Source: Nematopogon swammerdamellus (lineage: Eukaryota; Arthropoda; Insecta; Lepidoptera; Adelidae). From it: a stretch of 64,000 nucleotides of DNA. The DNA lies in the NCBI GenBank assembly GCA_946902875.1, contig OX336338.1, positions 14,127,971 through 14,191,970 on the forward strand, given 5' to 3'. The notes under the pieces are model-generated. The model had not been told where the DNA came from and did no database searches. It saw only the letters and a list, made by a program, of their open reading frames with translations. Shown here piece after piece: positions 20,636 to 32,174 of the stretch (its first letter is position 1; every line of letters starts with the position of its first letter). The translations under genes were made by a program, and so were the position numbers.

Positions 20636-21312
20636 AAGTAACTAAAGGCGGGGCCGAAGGCGGATCTGCGCTCACGTAAACGATATTCTTTCTCGATGAA
20701 AGTAACTAAGGGAGAGGCGGAAGGCGGAGCTGAGTTCAGGAAGAAGAAAATCATTCTTGAAGAAAGTATGTAACTAAGGGCGAGTCCGAAGGCAAAGCTG
20801 TATTCTGGAAGACCATAAACCTTCTCGAAGAAAGTAAGTAACTATGGGCGAGGCCGCAGGCCGAGCTTCGTTCAGGAAGAAGATACACCTTCTTGAAGAA
20901 AGTAAGCAACTAAGGTGAGGCCGAAGGCCGAGCTACGTTCTGATAAATATTAAACCATCTCGAAGAAAGCAAGTAACTAAGGGCGAGGCCGAAGGCCGAG
21001 CTGCGTTCAGGAAGAAGCTAAACCATCTTGAAGAAAGTAAGTAACTATGGCGAGGCCGAAGGCCGAGCTACGTTCTGATAAACGATAACCATTTCGAAGA
21101 AAGCAAGTAACTAAGGGCGAGGCCGAAGGCCGAGCTACGTTCTGATAAATGATAAACCTTCTCGAAGAAAGCAAGTAACTAAGGGCGAGGCCGAAGGCCA
21201 AGCTGCGTTCAGGAAGAAGCTAAACCATCTTGAAGAAAGTAAGTAACTAAGGTGAGGCCGATTATATTCTATCGAAGAAAGCAAGTCATTAAGGGCGAGG
21301 CCCGAAGGCGGA
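20636..21312 (+). repeat. 66-70-bp minisatellite, forward block
   Basis: About eleven units of the pattern AGTAAGTAACTAAGGGCGAG, GCCGAAGGCCGAGCTGCGTT, CAGGAAGAAGATAAACCTTC, then TTGAAGAA. Each core holds the inverted repeat GGCC-GAA-GGCC. Units vary in sequence but keep their spacing. Confidence 0.85.
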
Positions 21313-21319
21313 AGCGGGT

Positions 21320-21840
21320 TTATGGTTTACCTGAACGCAGCTCGGCCTTCGGCCTCGCACTTTGTTACTTCCTTTCTTCCAGAAGGTTTATCGTCTTCCT
21401 GAACGCAGCTCGGCCTACGGCCTCGCACTTATTACTTCCTTTCTTCCAGAAGGTTTATCGTCTTCCTGAACGCAGCTCGGTCTTCTGCCTCGCCCTTAGT
21501 TACTTACATTCTTCTTTGAAATACGAATTTCACGCGAGCGAAACCGCGGGCTCTGAACGCAGCTCGGCCTTCGGCCTCGCACTTAGTTACTTCCTTTCTT
21601 TCAGAAGGTTTATCGTCTTCCAGGATGCAGCTGGGTCTTCGGCCTCGCCGTTAGTTGCTTACTTTATTTGAGAAGGTTTATCGTTTACCTGAACGCAGCT
21701 CGGCCTTCCGCCTCGCCCTTAGTTAGTCACTTTCTTAGAGAAGGTTTATCGTTTACCTGAACCCAGCTCGGTCTTCGGCCTCGCCCTTAGTTACTTACAT
21801 TCTTCTTTGAAATACGAATTTCACGCGAGCGAAGCCGCGG
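21320..21840 (-). repeat. 66-70-bp minisatellite, reverse block
   Basis: About seven units of the same repeat in the opposite orientation (CTGAACGCAGCTCGGCCTTC per unit). It faces the block at 20636-21312, so the two could form a long imperfect hairpin. Confidence 0.85.
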
Positions 21841-21929
21841 GCAACAGCTAGTTTCTAAATAAAATAAAATCAGGCCTCATTCCATACATATATACGAATA
21901 TATTTTTTCAGCGTGTGTGATATGTATAT

Positions 21930-22258
21930 ATCACACACGCTGAATCCCGACAATCGGGGTAAACAGAGTAATCGGTGTTGTGCTGCAAGAACTCTTGTCA
22001 ATTACAGCACAACACCGACCACCACGTTTCGCAAAGGATTCGAACAAGATTAAATCGATCAAGCAGCAAGTATGGCACGAAGACCCACCTGCTGCATGAC
22101 TCGGTGGAAGTACCGTGCCAAGGTGAGAAGTGGCGAGCCTGTCGCCCTTTAGCACGGCATCTTGTCCTTATCCCTTAGTCGCCTTTTACGACATGCATGG
22201 GGAGAGATGCAGTGGGGATATTCTTTTTAAGTATCGACCCCACACGGTACTCGGCCTC
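21930..22258 (-). repeat. SINE-like repeat, family D with the shared head
   Basis: On the minus strand it starts with the common head (GTGTGGGGTCGATACTTAAA, then CCCCATGCATGTCGTAAAAG). It then reads GGCGACAGGCTCGCCACTTC, TGGCACGGTACTTCCACCGA and TGCAGCAGGTGGGTCTTCGT. A body relative is at 29735-30010. The flanks repeat 'cggcctcattcca' on both sides (21870 and 22254), a possible target duplication. Confidence 0.6.
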
Positions 22259-22324
22259 ATTCCAAACCTACCCAAATACATCCTACTTAAAACCATCTTA
22301 ATATTATAAACGCGAAAGTTTGTA

Positions 22325-22570
22325 AATGAGTTGCGTTCAGGAAGACGATAAACCTACTCAAAGAAAATAAGTAACTAAGGGCGAGGCAGAAGGCCGAGCT
22401 GCGTTCAGGAAGAAGATAAACCTTCTTAAAGACAGTTAGTAACTGAGGGCGAGGCCGAAGATGCGTTCAGGAAGAGGATAACCTTTTCGAAGAAAGTAAG
22501 TAACAGAGGGCGAGTCAGAAGATCGAGCTGCGTTCAGGAAGACCATAATCATCTCGAAGAAAGTAACTTC
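22325..22570 (+). repeat. Minisatellite, second forward block
   Basis: Four degenerate units of the 66-70-bp repeat. They are preceded at 22296 by TTAATATTATAAACGCGAAA, a motif common at lepidopteran Helitron starts. Confidence 0.75.
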
Positions 22571-23690
22571 TTAGCTACTTATTTCGAAAAGGATTATCCT
22601 CTTCCTGAACGCATCGCGCCCTTCGGCCTCGCCCATAGTTACTTACTGTCTACGAGAAGGTTTATAGTCTTCCCGAACGCAGCTCGGTCTTCGGCCTCGC
22701 CCTTTTTTAATTACTTTCTTAAAGATGGTTTATCCTCTTCATGAACGCAGCTCGGCCTTCGGCCTCTCCCATATACTTACTGTCTTCGAGAAAAAAAGTG
22801 CAGGTAGTAGACGTCTGGATTTTGTAGCCGAAAGGCTGGTATCTCTGGACGTCTATAAACAAAAACGTAAATCAAAACAAATGATAGAAAAGAAAGTTTG
22901 TCTTCGAGAAAGTTTATCATCTTCCTGAACGCAGCTCGGCCTTCGGCCTCGCCCTTTGTTACTTACTTTCTTCGAGAAGGTTTATAGTCTTCCCGAACGC
23001 AGCTCGGCCTTCGGCCTCGCGCTCAGTTACTTACTTTCTTAAAGATGGTTTATCCTCTTCCTGAACGCAGCTCGGCCTTCGGCCTCGCCCATAGTTACTT
23101 ACTGTCTTCGAAAAAGTTTATCGTCTTCCTGAACGGAGCTCGGCCTTCGGCCTCGCCCTCAGTTACTTACTTTCTTAAAGATGGTTTATCCTCTTCCTGA
23201 ACGCAGCTCGGCCTTCAGCCTCGCCCATAGTTACTTACTGTCTTCGGAAAAGTTTATCGTCTTCATGAACGCAGCTCGGCCTTCGGCCTCGCCCTTTGTT
23301 ACTTACTTTCTTCGAGAAGGTTTATAGTCTTCCCGAACGCAGCTCGGCCTTCGGCCTGGCCCTCAGTTAATTACTTTCTTAAAGATGGTTTATCCTCTTC
23401 CTGAACGCAGCTCGGCCTTCGGCCTCGCCCATGGTTACTTACTGTCTTCGGGAAGGTTTATAGTCTTCCCGAACGCAGCTCGGCCTTCGGCCTCGCCCTC
23501 AGTTACTTACTTTCTTAAAGATGGTTCATCCTCTTCCTGAGCGCCGCTCGGCCTTCGGCCTCGTCCATAGTTGCTTACTTTCTTCGAGAAAGTTTGTCGT
23601 CTTCCTGAACGCAGCTCGGCCTTCGGCCTCGCCCTTTGTTACTTACTTTCTTCGAGTCGGTTTATCGTTTACCTGAACCCAGCTTGCCCT
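22571..23690 (-). repeat. Minisatellite, second reverse block
   Basis: About fourteen units in reverse orientation, several nearly identical over their full length, which suggests recent local amplification. One unit is interrupted at about 22795-22910 by unrelated sequence. Confidence 0.85.
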
Positions 23691-23811
23691 TATGGACTAT
23701 GGTACACATGTTAAAATTATAAAACAGTAAAACCTAAACAAACAAAACATGTAAAACGGCTCTGCAAATACTTTATCACGAATTTATATCCCCAAAATAA
23801 TTAAAATAAAA

Positions 23812-24240
23812 AATAAGTTCAAAAACTAAAACCCGACTACTGAAAAATCACGCTCTAAAAAGTATGAAACAAGAAAATGTTCTCATCTGAAATTGTTATG
23901 TACAAACTATTCAATATTTTATCGTCTATTAAATAAACAACTTACACGTAATATATTTTAATGTATTTAATAAATATTCATAGTGTTGTTCAGAGGATAG
24001 CCGTGGTCGTATGCCACCTACCCTATAGGGCAAAGTGGCATACGACCATGGCTATCCTCTGAACAACACTATGAATATTTATTAAATACATTAAAATATA
24101 TTACGTGTAAGTTGTTTATTTAATAGACGATAAAATATTGAATAGTTTGTACATAACAATTTCAGATGAGAACATTTTCTTGTTTCATACTTTTTAGAGC
24201 GTGATTTTTCAGTAGTCGGGTTTTAGTTTTTGAACTTATT
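23812..24240. repeat. Near-perfect palindrome, 206-bp arms, 17-base centre
   Basis: Arms 23812-24017 and 24035-24240 are reverse complements with only one or two differences seen by eye (for example CCGTGG versus CCATGG next to the centre). It splits the minisatellite field. It has no coding potential. Confidence 0.9.
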
Positions 24241-24254
24241 TTTTTTTATTTCTC

Positions 24255-24585
24255 GATCAAAGAAAGTAACTAAGGGCGAGGCTGAAAGACGAGCTGCGTT
24301 CAGGTAAACGATAAACCTTCTTCTGTCCTCGGGCCTCGCCCTTAATGACTTGCTTTCTTCGATAAAATATAATATAGTTTACGCGAACGAAGCTCGGCCT
24401 TCGGCCTCGCCTTTAGTTACTTGCTATCTTCGTGAAGGTTGATTGTCTTCCAGAATATAGCTCGACCTTCGGCCTCGCCCTTAATAGTTAGTTACTTTCA
24501 TGGAGAAGGTTTATCGTATACCGGAATTTACTTTATGTACTACTTGAAATATGAATTTCACGCGAACGAAGCCACAGGCAACAGC
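24255..24585. repeat. Minisatellite remnant and Helitron 3'-end signature
   Basis: One forward unit and three reverse units of the 66-70-bp repeat. These are followed at 24548 by the degraded Helitron-type end TTTCACGCGAACGAAGCC and 'ggcaacagcta'. Confidence 0.65.
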
Positions 24586-27280
24586 TATTATAAATAAAAT
24601 ATTAACGTTGTCAAATGTAAATTTTTTATTTGACTCCTTGTTACGTATGAAATAAATAAATATAGGTAAGTGCACTTGCTTTACGTTCGTATATGATCTA
24701 CGAATCTGCGCGAAGTCTATCCACGAATAAAATATACGCGATAACTACAAAAATCCTACCTAGGTGTTCGTAGAGATGGTACGTGCTCGTAGCACCTCTA
24801 CGGATAGCGGCGCGGCGGCGTAGCAGGCCTACGCTACGACACAACACAACTCATTGGGCATTGTATACGTTTATATTTTTTACGCCTATGGTTTATGTGC
24901 ATCTAATGTATATAGAAGTGTTCGTTTGATTTTAATAATAAGATAATTTATAGTTTTACATTTCTATTGGTTATTCTATAAATTATACTCCTTATTAATG
25001 AACACAATGCAATATTATGGAATCTTTCGTTATATACTTACGTGGATTTTATTTTAATTTAAATTACGTTACCTACGTTATCTCTATTTTAAATAAGTAA
25101 TAATAACTTTTATTCTAATTCAAGTATTTTTTTTAGTCTTGATTCAACCATTTAGTTTTCAAACAGGTCAGCATTTTTACTCTCACCATAATTAATTAAG
25201 ATTAATTCAACTAAACCTTTACACGTCGGAAGAGTCTGGTGACGTAATGACGACAGATTGAGGGGTCGTCGGGTTAAATTCAATCATTCTAGATAATAAT
25301 GTGATAATTAAGGCCGATGGACGGACGAAACCTCAAATCTACTTATAATAGCACCTCAATTCTTCCGAAAGATAATGTTATCATTACACCCACATAAAAA
25401 TGAATATTAATTGTTTTTAAAACATTTATGTATCTACTTTAAAATAATACACATATTAAACCTCAGCTCGTTTCCGTTACTGATTAAAACCAGGGTTTAA
25501 ATTTGAATAGGTACGTTTATAAAACTTAATTTTTTATTATTATTATATAATTTTAGTACATATCTGAAACAAGTTCGAAGGGTGCCAAGAATTATTAAGC
25601 TGTTGCTGTAAGTACCTTCTGAACATGTGCTCATGCAATCATGTCCTGTCACCGCCTGAGATTAGGGGCGGGGCCGCTGAAACACTGCGGGTTGGTAGGT
25701 ATGTCTACCCGACAATATCAGAAGCAAGAATGACAGGCGGCTGGCTGTCTGCGGTGAAACGCCTTCCATCGCCCACCTCCACCCTCATTGCCAGTGATTG
25801 AGGGACCTTTATAGTCTCCTGCACCTCTCTCCCTACTATATTTATAGGTATTGGTATATATAGGTAATGTTCATTACGTTTGGCGCAGAATACTTTAATA
25901 ATAAGGCGTTTGGTTCGGGGGTCATTCCAGAAAAGTTGCGTCACGAAAAACATGTTACTTTTGAAAATGTGCGTTTCAATGAATATTAATCTGAATGTTA
26001 ATATTAACCTGGAGGAGGGTTTTCTTTTATAGGTTTATTAGTAGGTTTTATACGTATGTTAGTAGGTTTTATAGGTAGGTTTATTTTATTTATTTATTTA
26101 GTTTTAGTTAGTTACATTTTCGATTTATTTTAGGATTTAGTATAGTTTTTAATTTAATGTTATTATTTGTTAGTTGTGTGCATACTTTATTGGAAATAAA
26201 TATATGTAATATTAATATTAATAACCAATGACGTCGGTCCCTTCAGAAGATTGCTCTAAAAATTTGCCGAGGCGCGGGCGCGGTCAAGGAGGGATCGCAG
26301 CTACCCTTTAATGAAGAAAGAAGCCAAAAAAAATCAAACCAGCTCGAATCAGGTAGACCAAGATGTTCAGCGCCGATCACAAAATTCGACCTTTTCAAAT
26401 TTGCAGCCCTCTACCTCGGCTCAGGCGCTTGCGATCGACTCAAATGTGGTGCCTATCGACGTGGAGGATCCTGATAAGACAAGAAAATACATACCTGACA
26501 AGGGCAAATGCCGACAGTAGGGGCAATATTGGCCCGTCCATGTCGACGAGTTCGCGGCTCATCTAATTGTTCGAATTCGCGAAAGAACTAGCGGTAGCAG
26601 CCCGACTATACTCACCCATAATCATTTCTAATTTCGTAATTTTTTGTCCATTAAAATGCTCTGTAGAACCGAATTTATCATCATATTCTGAGTTTAATGT
26701 CGCGATAAAAAATTCAGTTACAAATCTTTACTATTATCGACGACTGTGGCCTGCAAATGGGCTTTCTCAATATTAATAAACACACAAATTTTTCTCATCT
26801 TCATAATTAAGTTCACCAACGAAAAAGTTCACCATTAAAATTATTTTAATGGTGAACTTTTTCGTTTGTTTGTAACTAGGCAACTTAAATATATGAAGCG
26901 ATCGCTTACAACTATAATTACCAGAACCCGGTTTGGGCTAGGCATTTTTATTTCCACAGCTGCCGTGACGTGGCTCTTACCGCGCTGTTATTGCCTAGTA
27001 CGCACGCAGCCAAATCTGTGATGACTGGGCGAGTAATGAGGGCAAGACAAGTCAGCGGAGATGCTATAAGAGTACATACTTCAACGGACTCCTATTATCA
27101 TCAATAATTCATCACCAACTTCTTTCAACTCTGCTACGCGCAAGAGTACGCATGGTGTACCTATATACTACGACTGCGCATTTGATAACAGTGGGGATTC
27201 CAATCTATGAGCATCCAGTAATAATAGATTCATATCTTCGATCCCTTGCCGTGCTTCTACGTTATCTTGAAGCACTCCTC
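24586..27280. other. AT-rich intergenic stretch, no recognised gene
   Basis: Two open frames were examined (25705-25953 minus; 26311-26520 plus, MKKEAKKNQTSSNQVDQDVQ..); neither matches a family I know. A perfect hairpin lies at 26818-26866. Confidence 0.4.
26818..26866. repeat. Perfect hairpin, 24-bp arms
   Basis: AACGAAAAAGTTCACCATTA, then AAAT, faces its exact complement across a single T. 'gttcacc' also occurs just upstream at about 26811. Confidence 0.75.
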
Positions 27281-27289
27281 GATGACGAC

Positions 27290-27950
27290 ACTTCGCCGCC
27301 CGCCGCCGCGCCGCGCCCGCCGAGCGCGTCCTCATCACCTGCACGTACCGTACTCCACCACCCCCGACCAGTTATCTACTCGACTCTGGTCTGTCTGTCG
27401 CGTGCTTCCCGCGCGGCATCGATCCGCCGCCCCCGCCCCCCCCGCCCCGCGCCTCTATCGCACCGCGCCTCCTGTCGCACTCAACGCTTTCTACTTGTGC
27501 GGTTTTCACTCTGCTCGCTTTTCCCACCCGAACTTTGGCGCGATTCGCCTTTGTAGAACCTAACCTACGTCGCTACGGTGTACGGTGCCATCTGTATACA
27601 ACAATGTAATGTTTTGAAACTATTTCTCGGCGCAAAGGTTGAAGGTGCAAACGAAGTTACTTATCGGTTATCGTAGCACGCGAGCGGTGGTCGCGTCCGC
27701 GTAGAATGTCTTGCGACCGGTTCTCGTGGAGCGACGAGTGCACCGTGTGCGCATCTGCAGCCCCCAGGCGGCCGCCGCCGCACTCCTCGAGCGAGGCGAG
27801 GCGCGGACTGGGTCGCCGCGGCTAGTGTCCGTGTCGACAGCCGCGGGACTCCGGCACCGGCTGCAGGCGCGCTCGCCGCCGCCGCCGCTCGTTACATAAC
27901 GCGCGCTGGAGCGCGCCGCGCGCCCACGCGGTGCGCCCGCCCGGGCTATG
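27290..27950 (+). promoter_or_regulatory. CpG-rich promoter and 5' UTR region
   Basis: GC and CpG content rise abruptly from AT-rich flanks at 27290-27560 and again from 27660. The region leads directly into the coding exon at 28109. Several frames are open here because stop codons are rare in GC-rich DNA, so I do not call them genes. The transcription start cannot be placed. Confidence 0.5.
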
Positions 27951-27968
27951 CCGCGCGGCGTCAGCTGA
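27948..27968 (+). other. Upstream ORF of six codons (MPRGVS)
   Basis: ATG at 27948 is followed by TGA at 27966 in a different frame from the exon at 28109. If the transcript starts upstream, this short ORF would precede the main start and could lower its translation. Confidence 0.35.
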
Positions 27969-28108
27969 GAGCGCAGCGTGGAGGTGGTGCCGGGCGCGGG
28001 CGCGGGCGGCGGTGGGCACCGCGGAGCCGCTCAGCACGCCGCACGAACGTGGCTTCGGTCGCAGAGAGCGGGGGCGGCGCGGGCGGCCGCCCCGGCTACG
28101 GTTACGAG

Positions 28109-28353
28109 ATGTTGTCAGGCGGCAGCGACAACAGCGATTGCGAGGCGGCCGCCGGCGACGCGGAGCTCGGCGGCGGTGGCGGCTACTACGGCGGCTCCTG
28201 CGAGGCCGCTTCCTCGCGCGCCTCCGCCAAGGTCAACTTCCCCCCGGACGTAGAGCGCGAGCAGCGCCGCGCCGGAGTCTGCTGCAAGAACCGCGCGCGC
28301 TCCATGAGCGCCTGGAGCGACATCAGCCGCTCCAGCATACGCTTCGAAGAGAG
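28109..28353 (+). CDS. First coding exon of an unrecognised gene
   Basis: The frame opens upstream without another in-frame ATG, so ATG 28109 (G at -3) is the best start. It encodes 81 residues plus two bases, then the donor gtcagt at 28354. The peptide starts MLSGGSDNSDCEAAAGDAEL and continues with a Gly-rich stretch (GGGGGYYGG). It ends with a denser part, KVNFPPDVEREQRRAGVCCK and RARSMSAWSDISRSSIRFEE. The Ser/Arg/acidic character suggests a cytosolic N-terminal tail, and no signal peptide or membrane segment is present. I do not recognise the family, and no downstream exon could be assigned in the following 35 kb, so the next intron may be very long. GTG at 28049 is in frame but is an unlikely start. 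Confidence 0.6.
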
Positions 28354-29734
28354 GTCAGTACTTTGTATTTATATATATTCACACAAACAAGTTTACGCTA
28401 CTTAAACTTTCGTTACACCAGCGAGGCCCCTTTGAAGTACTTACTTAAGTATTCTAAGTAATATCAACACAGAAAGCAGCAGGATGTAATAATCTGCGCC
28501 TCATCATCATATCATATACAGTCACAAAAAATATTATCGGACGTATCTCAATATTGAGCTAAATGTGTTTAGAGCTAATGAACGAAACCACTAAACCTTG
28601 TAATTGTAAGCTACAACAACGTTCGATCGAAATAATTAGTGACATTTGAGTGACCTCTCAGCGCCATCAACAAACTTTGCGAGAACTAGCCCCCTCGAAT
28701 TATCGTTTAATGAAATAGGAAAACTATATCCTATTACGTTGCTACTAGCGTTCTAAGCGGCAAGGCAAACTTCTAATATTTTATCTAATAAGGGTGCTTC
28801 GGGAGCACTAGTCGACGTCGTCGTCGAGTCGGCGAGCGACGCTCCTGCTGTTGTACCTGCGAGTTGTACCTACTCACTGTCTACGTACATTTGTGTCGAC
28901 CCACGTAAGGACAAACAAAGGGCAGGGCTCTGTACATAAGTAGTACTAGCGAGCACGCTCGCTCGCAACGTTACTAATACGCTTGCTAGGTACCACTCAG
29001 ATACCTTGGTATGTAGTGCTTTTGGTTGTGTTGTGGTATGACTACTATCGGGGTGGCATACGGGATGTGCGGGTTAATAATTGGTACAGGTCAGGTAGTG
29101 ATGAGGACATTTTGCTCGGGACTACATGACTTACTGCGCTGCGCGATGAAGATGTTCTATTTTCAAATATTCTTTGTTGAAGCGACGACGCGTCGTCGTT
29201 CGAGCGACGCGATCGGATGGCGTCTCGACATGCGCATTTCGAAGGGCGCGGGCGTTCCATTGAAATTGAGCTTTAGGTGGATGGGTTCTGGCAATGTTTT
29301 GGAATGTTTTCACGAAGTTGAGCGGTAAAGACACGTCGTGGCTCGTCTCGGCAGCACCTTGAGCAAAGGAGAGTGAAGGACGCTGCACGATAGTCTGGTT
29401 AATGATGGCACTGAAGGCGCGTGCGAAAAAAGGAGTAAAGCGCAGTGGGACAGAGACGGCATCAGAGCAAGATGGCGACCTTACGGCGAACCAAGTGGAA
29501 CAAACTCACTGTTAACACACTAAGTGGAATAGAGTGGGACAATGTTATTTCGACTTAACTGCGTCTCCTCGGAAGGATCGTGGGAAGCGAGGTGCAGCAG
29601 GAAACACTGGACTGAGTGGAGCTAGCTTCCTCAATTATTTCTCACTGCGGCGTGAGTGAGGGCACCTGTCGACCGCGATGTTTAGAATAGCACGGTGGCG
29701 GAACGCGTGCGCGAACACATTTTTATTTATTTTT

Positions 29735-30010
29735 ATGGAAGTTGACATTTTGTGGTAAAGGGCGACAGGCTAGCCACCTCTCACCTTGGCACGGTCCTTC
29801 TATTGATTCATGCTGTCATGCAGCAGGTGGATCTTCGTGTCTTACTTGCTGCTTGGTAATTACATTGTCGTGATGTCAGTCGATAGCAGTTTAGTACTAA
29901 ACTAGGTGCTGCGTCAGAACTAAACAGAAAACATGAACTAAATTGTAATAATCGCTTCGGTGGTACCATACAGTGGGGTGGTAAATATCCGGATGGGTTG
30001 AACGACGGAA
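29735..30010 (-). repeat. SINE-like repeat, family D, degraded
   Basis: It shares GGCGACAGGCTAGCCACCTC, TTGGCACGGTCCTTCT and ATGCAGCAGGTGGATCTTCG with 21930-22258, next to an A-tail at its low-coordinate end. Its far half is degraded family A-like sequence (GTGATGTCAG, GGTGGTACCA). Confidence 0.5.
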
Positions 30011-30796
30011 CAAGGAGTAGCTGGACGGGCCATGGAACGGCCGTACTGAGCTTTACTGAGACTACAATGTTACTTACGAAATTTTAGTACATACGTATAA
30101 AAGTAGTCTTCTCATACATGCTTCTCCTGCAGCTGAACATGTGCACGATCTCGCGCCTAGTGTGAAGTAAGTCAACCGGTACTTCCTTGCGGCACGTCGA
30201 CCACGCATCCTTTTCCCCTCTAACGAACTCAAATACTCTGTAGGTTTAACGAGGGCTACAGTTTTAAGTGTAACTCGAACCACCACCGACAGCCTTAACG
30301 GTCGTACGATCATCCATCCAATTTCCGACCGTGCGCAGGTGTGTATGTAAGATCTGACGTCGTTCCATAGCACCATCGAACTTCCGAGGCTGACATAATA
30401 TTTTAATCTATGTTCCCATTTTTTTTAATTACAGGTAGGTATACCTGTTGATCGAACGTAAAAATTATCTCATAGTTCCATCAATCCGGATTACGCTGAT
30501 ATGAACAGAATTAAAAAAAAATTGAAAAATGTATTAAAAAACAGATTATTAAAAATAAAACAAAAAACCCGACAGCGTAAAAAACCAAACTAAAACATTA
30601 CCCTCCTTTTGCTTCGAGCAATCGGGTAAAAAGAAGAAAAACAAGCTAGCAAATTATATTTTATGAAACCCCTCCAGTGTTAGCCGCAGCAGTTGGAGAT
30701 CTATATTTTTAATTTCAAATACCTACTTCTTTGACTCCGCATATTCCCTATTTTATTTTACTTAAAGCCTAAAAATATTAAAAGTAAAATTTTACA

Positions 30797-31005
30797 AATT
30801 TAAAAACCCCCGACCCTTAAAAATTCAAAAATAATTTCCTTTTACTTACTTAAAGGAGCCGGGGGACCGCTAAGCTCCGCTAAGCTAAATACCCGCGCAG
30901 CTCTGAGTGTTTATATTTTATGTACTTAGCGGTCCCCCGACTCCTTTAATTAAGTAAACGGAAATTATTTCTGACTTTTTAAGCGTTGGGGGTTTTTTAA
31001 ATTTG
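30797..31005. mobile_element. Foldback element with CCCCCGAC ends, copy 1
   Basis: AAAAACCCCCGACCCTTAAA at the left faces GTTGGGGGTTTTTT at the right. The inner arms AAAGGAGCCGGGGGACCGCT and AGCGGTCCCCCGACTCCTTT flank a short centre. Other copies are at 38230-38420 and 59766-59905. Confidence 0.7.
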
Positions 31006-31239
31006 TAATTTAACTTTTATTTCAAGCTTTTTTAAAAAAAACCGCATGCAAATCGGTCCACTTTTTATTAAGATAATACATTTTTTGATTAATTAATTAC
31101 TTGATTACAAACATAGCTAGGAACCATCCCGATTAAGCCAGCTTTCTAAAAAAAACGGGAAGTAGGTACTCTGTAGGTTTTGATTAGATCTTCCACTAGC
31201 TAAATATGTGATTGCGTTGACTTAGATGCCTTACAACTT

Positions 31240-31335
31240 ACTTGATACTTCTACCCGTTTCTGAGGAAAAGGGTCTTGACAGACAGACAGACAGGCAGAC
31301 AGACGGACAACGAAGTGATCCTATAGTGACAGTTC
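31240..31335 (-). repeat. Dispersed repeat 'ggatcacttcgttgtccgtc', family E
   Basis: The reverse complement reads TATAGGATCACTTCGTTGTC, then tctg repeats and AAGACCCTTTTCCTCAG. The same pattern occurs at 32175-32270, 33650-33760 and 57375-57530. Confidence 0.6.
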
Positions 31336-31652
31336 AGTTCATTTACTTCTTATTATAAAACTCTATGCCTCCATCGCGTTTGTTTATCCAACACTCTCAG
31401 TACCTACTACCTATACTGTATGTATGTATATGGGGCCCACACGCGTGCCCATCCGCCCAGACAAAAGCGTCTCCAGCGCTTTAGGGGCGTCTTGCTGATA
31501 ATCTGCAGGTGCGTCAAAGCCTTTGACAACCGACGACGACTGTTTCTATCGCGAAATCTAACACCCCAGCTATAGGCTGCTTCAGTTAACGTAGATAAGG
31601 TTTCAGGCTAAATTTGCGAAAGTTATAACGACGAAACGCAAATCTGAACTGG

Positions 31653-31826
31653 ATGTTAATATGGCCGCATAGCAGCCTCGGCTGTGCTTTCCTCTAGTCC
31701 ATCCAGTATAGCCGACAACCATAAAGGGAAGTCTCCAGTGTGGCACCTACCTTCTCGGATATGACATTGTCTGGTCGGAACGTGTGATTTGGCCCGTCTG
31801 ACACAGTCACCCATATCGTATTACAT
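31653..31826 (+). repeat. SINE-like repeat, family B
   Basis: It shares TATGGCCGCA, CTCGGCTGTGCTTTCCTCTA, GGGAAGTCTCCAGTGTGGC and ACCTACCTTCTCGGA with 13534-13770, and ends in an A-run. Confidence 0.65.
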
Positions 31827-32059
31827 TAAAAAATGGTAAGATTAAGCTGGGTGGGCCACATTCTCCCTACATAATGTAAAATCCAACGTCTGCCGTCTGT
31901 ATGTAATGTAGGTATGTATGTTCGCTTGCTGAAGAAGAAGTTTATAGAATATATAGCATCACGCCATTATTCGTATGAGGTAACCAGTGGGGCCGAAAGT
32001 GAACACATTCGGAGAAAATTCGATGATTTACGATTGAAATCCGATTTGCTAAGAAACCG

Positions 32060-32095
32060 ACTTTACCGCGAACGGAGCCGCGGGCACACCTAGTG
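32060..32095 (+). mobile_element. Helitron 3'-end signature
   Basis: It reads GCGAACGGAGCCGCGGGC, then ACACCTAG before T, consistent with a Helitron 3' end. Confidence 0.45.
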
Positions 32096-32174
32096 TAGTG
32101 AGTTATAAACACAAAATAGTTTAGGTGGCAGATCCGTTCATGATGTTGATGATTCAATTTTCAAAGATTCAAAG

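Larger units (their letters stand above)
20120..21851 (+). mobile_element. Non-autonomous Helitron-like element carrying a minisatellite
   Basis: It begins TCTATACATATAATAAAATC after an A and ends CTAG before a T (..GAAGCCGCGGGCAACAGCTAG). A host A/T insertion site, 5' TC and 3' CTAG are the Helitron hallmarks. The stretch before the end holds a CGCG..CGCG stem. The interior has no Rep or helicase ORF. The first 290 bases recur at 56672-56830 and, reversed, near 58965-59055. Most of the remainder is the GGCCGAAGGCC minisatellite. A reversed 3'-end signature at 20588-20622 suggests nested insertions. Confidence 0.65.

Noticed and set aside
26311..26520. Possible gene MKKEAKKNQTSSNQVDQDVQ
   Set aside because: Low-complexity polar peptide, no partner exon and no family match; it may be a decayed gag-like fragment but this cannot be supported.
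27152..27563. Two overlapping Pro/Arg-rich ORFs
   Set aside because: They are open because the CpG island lacks stops; they overlap in different frames and precede the true start at 28109.
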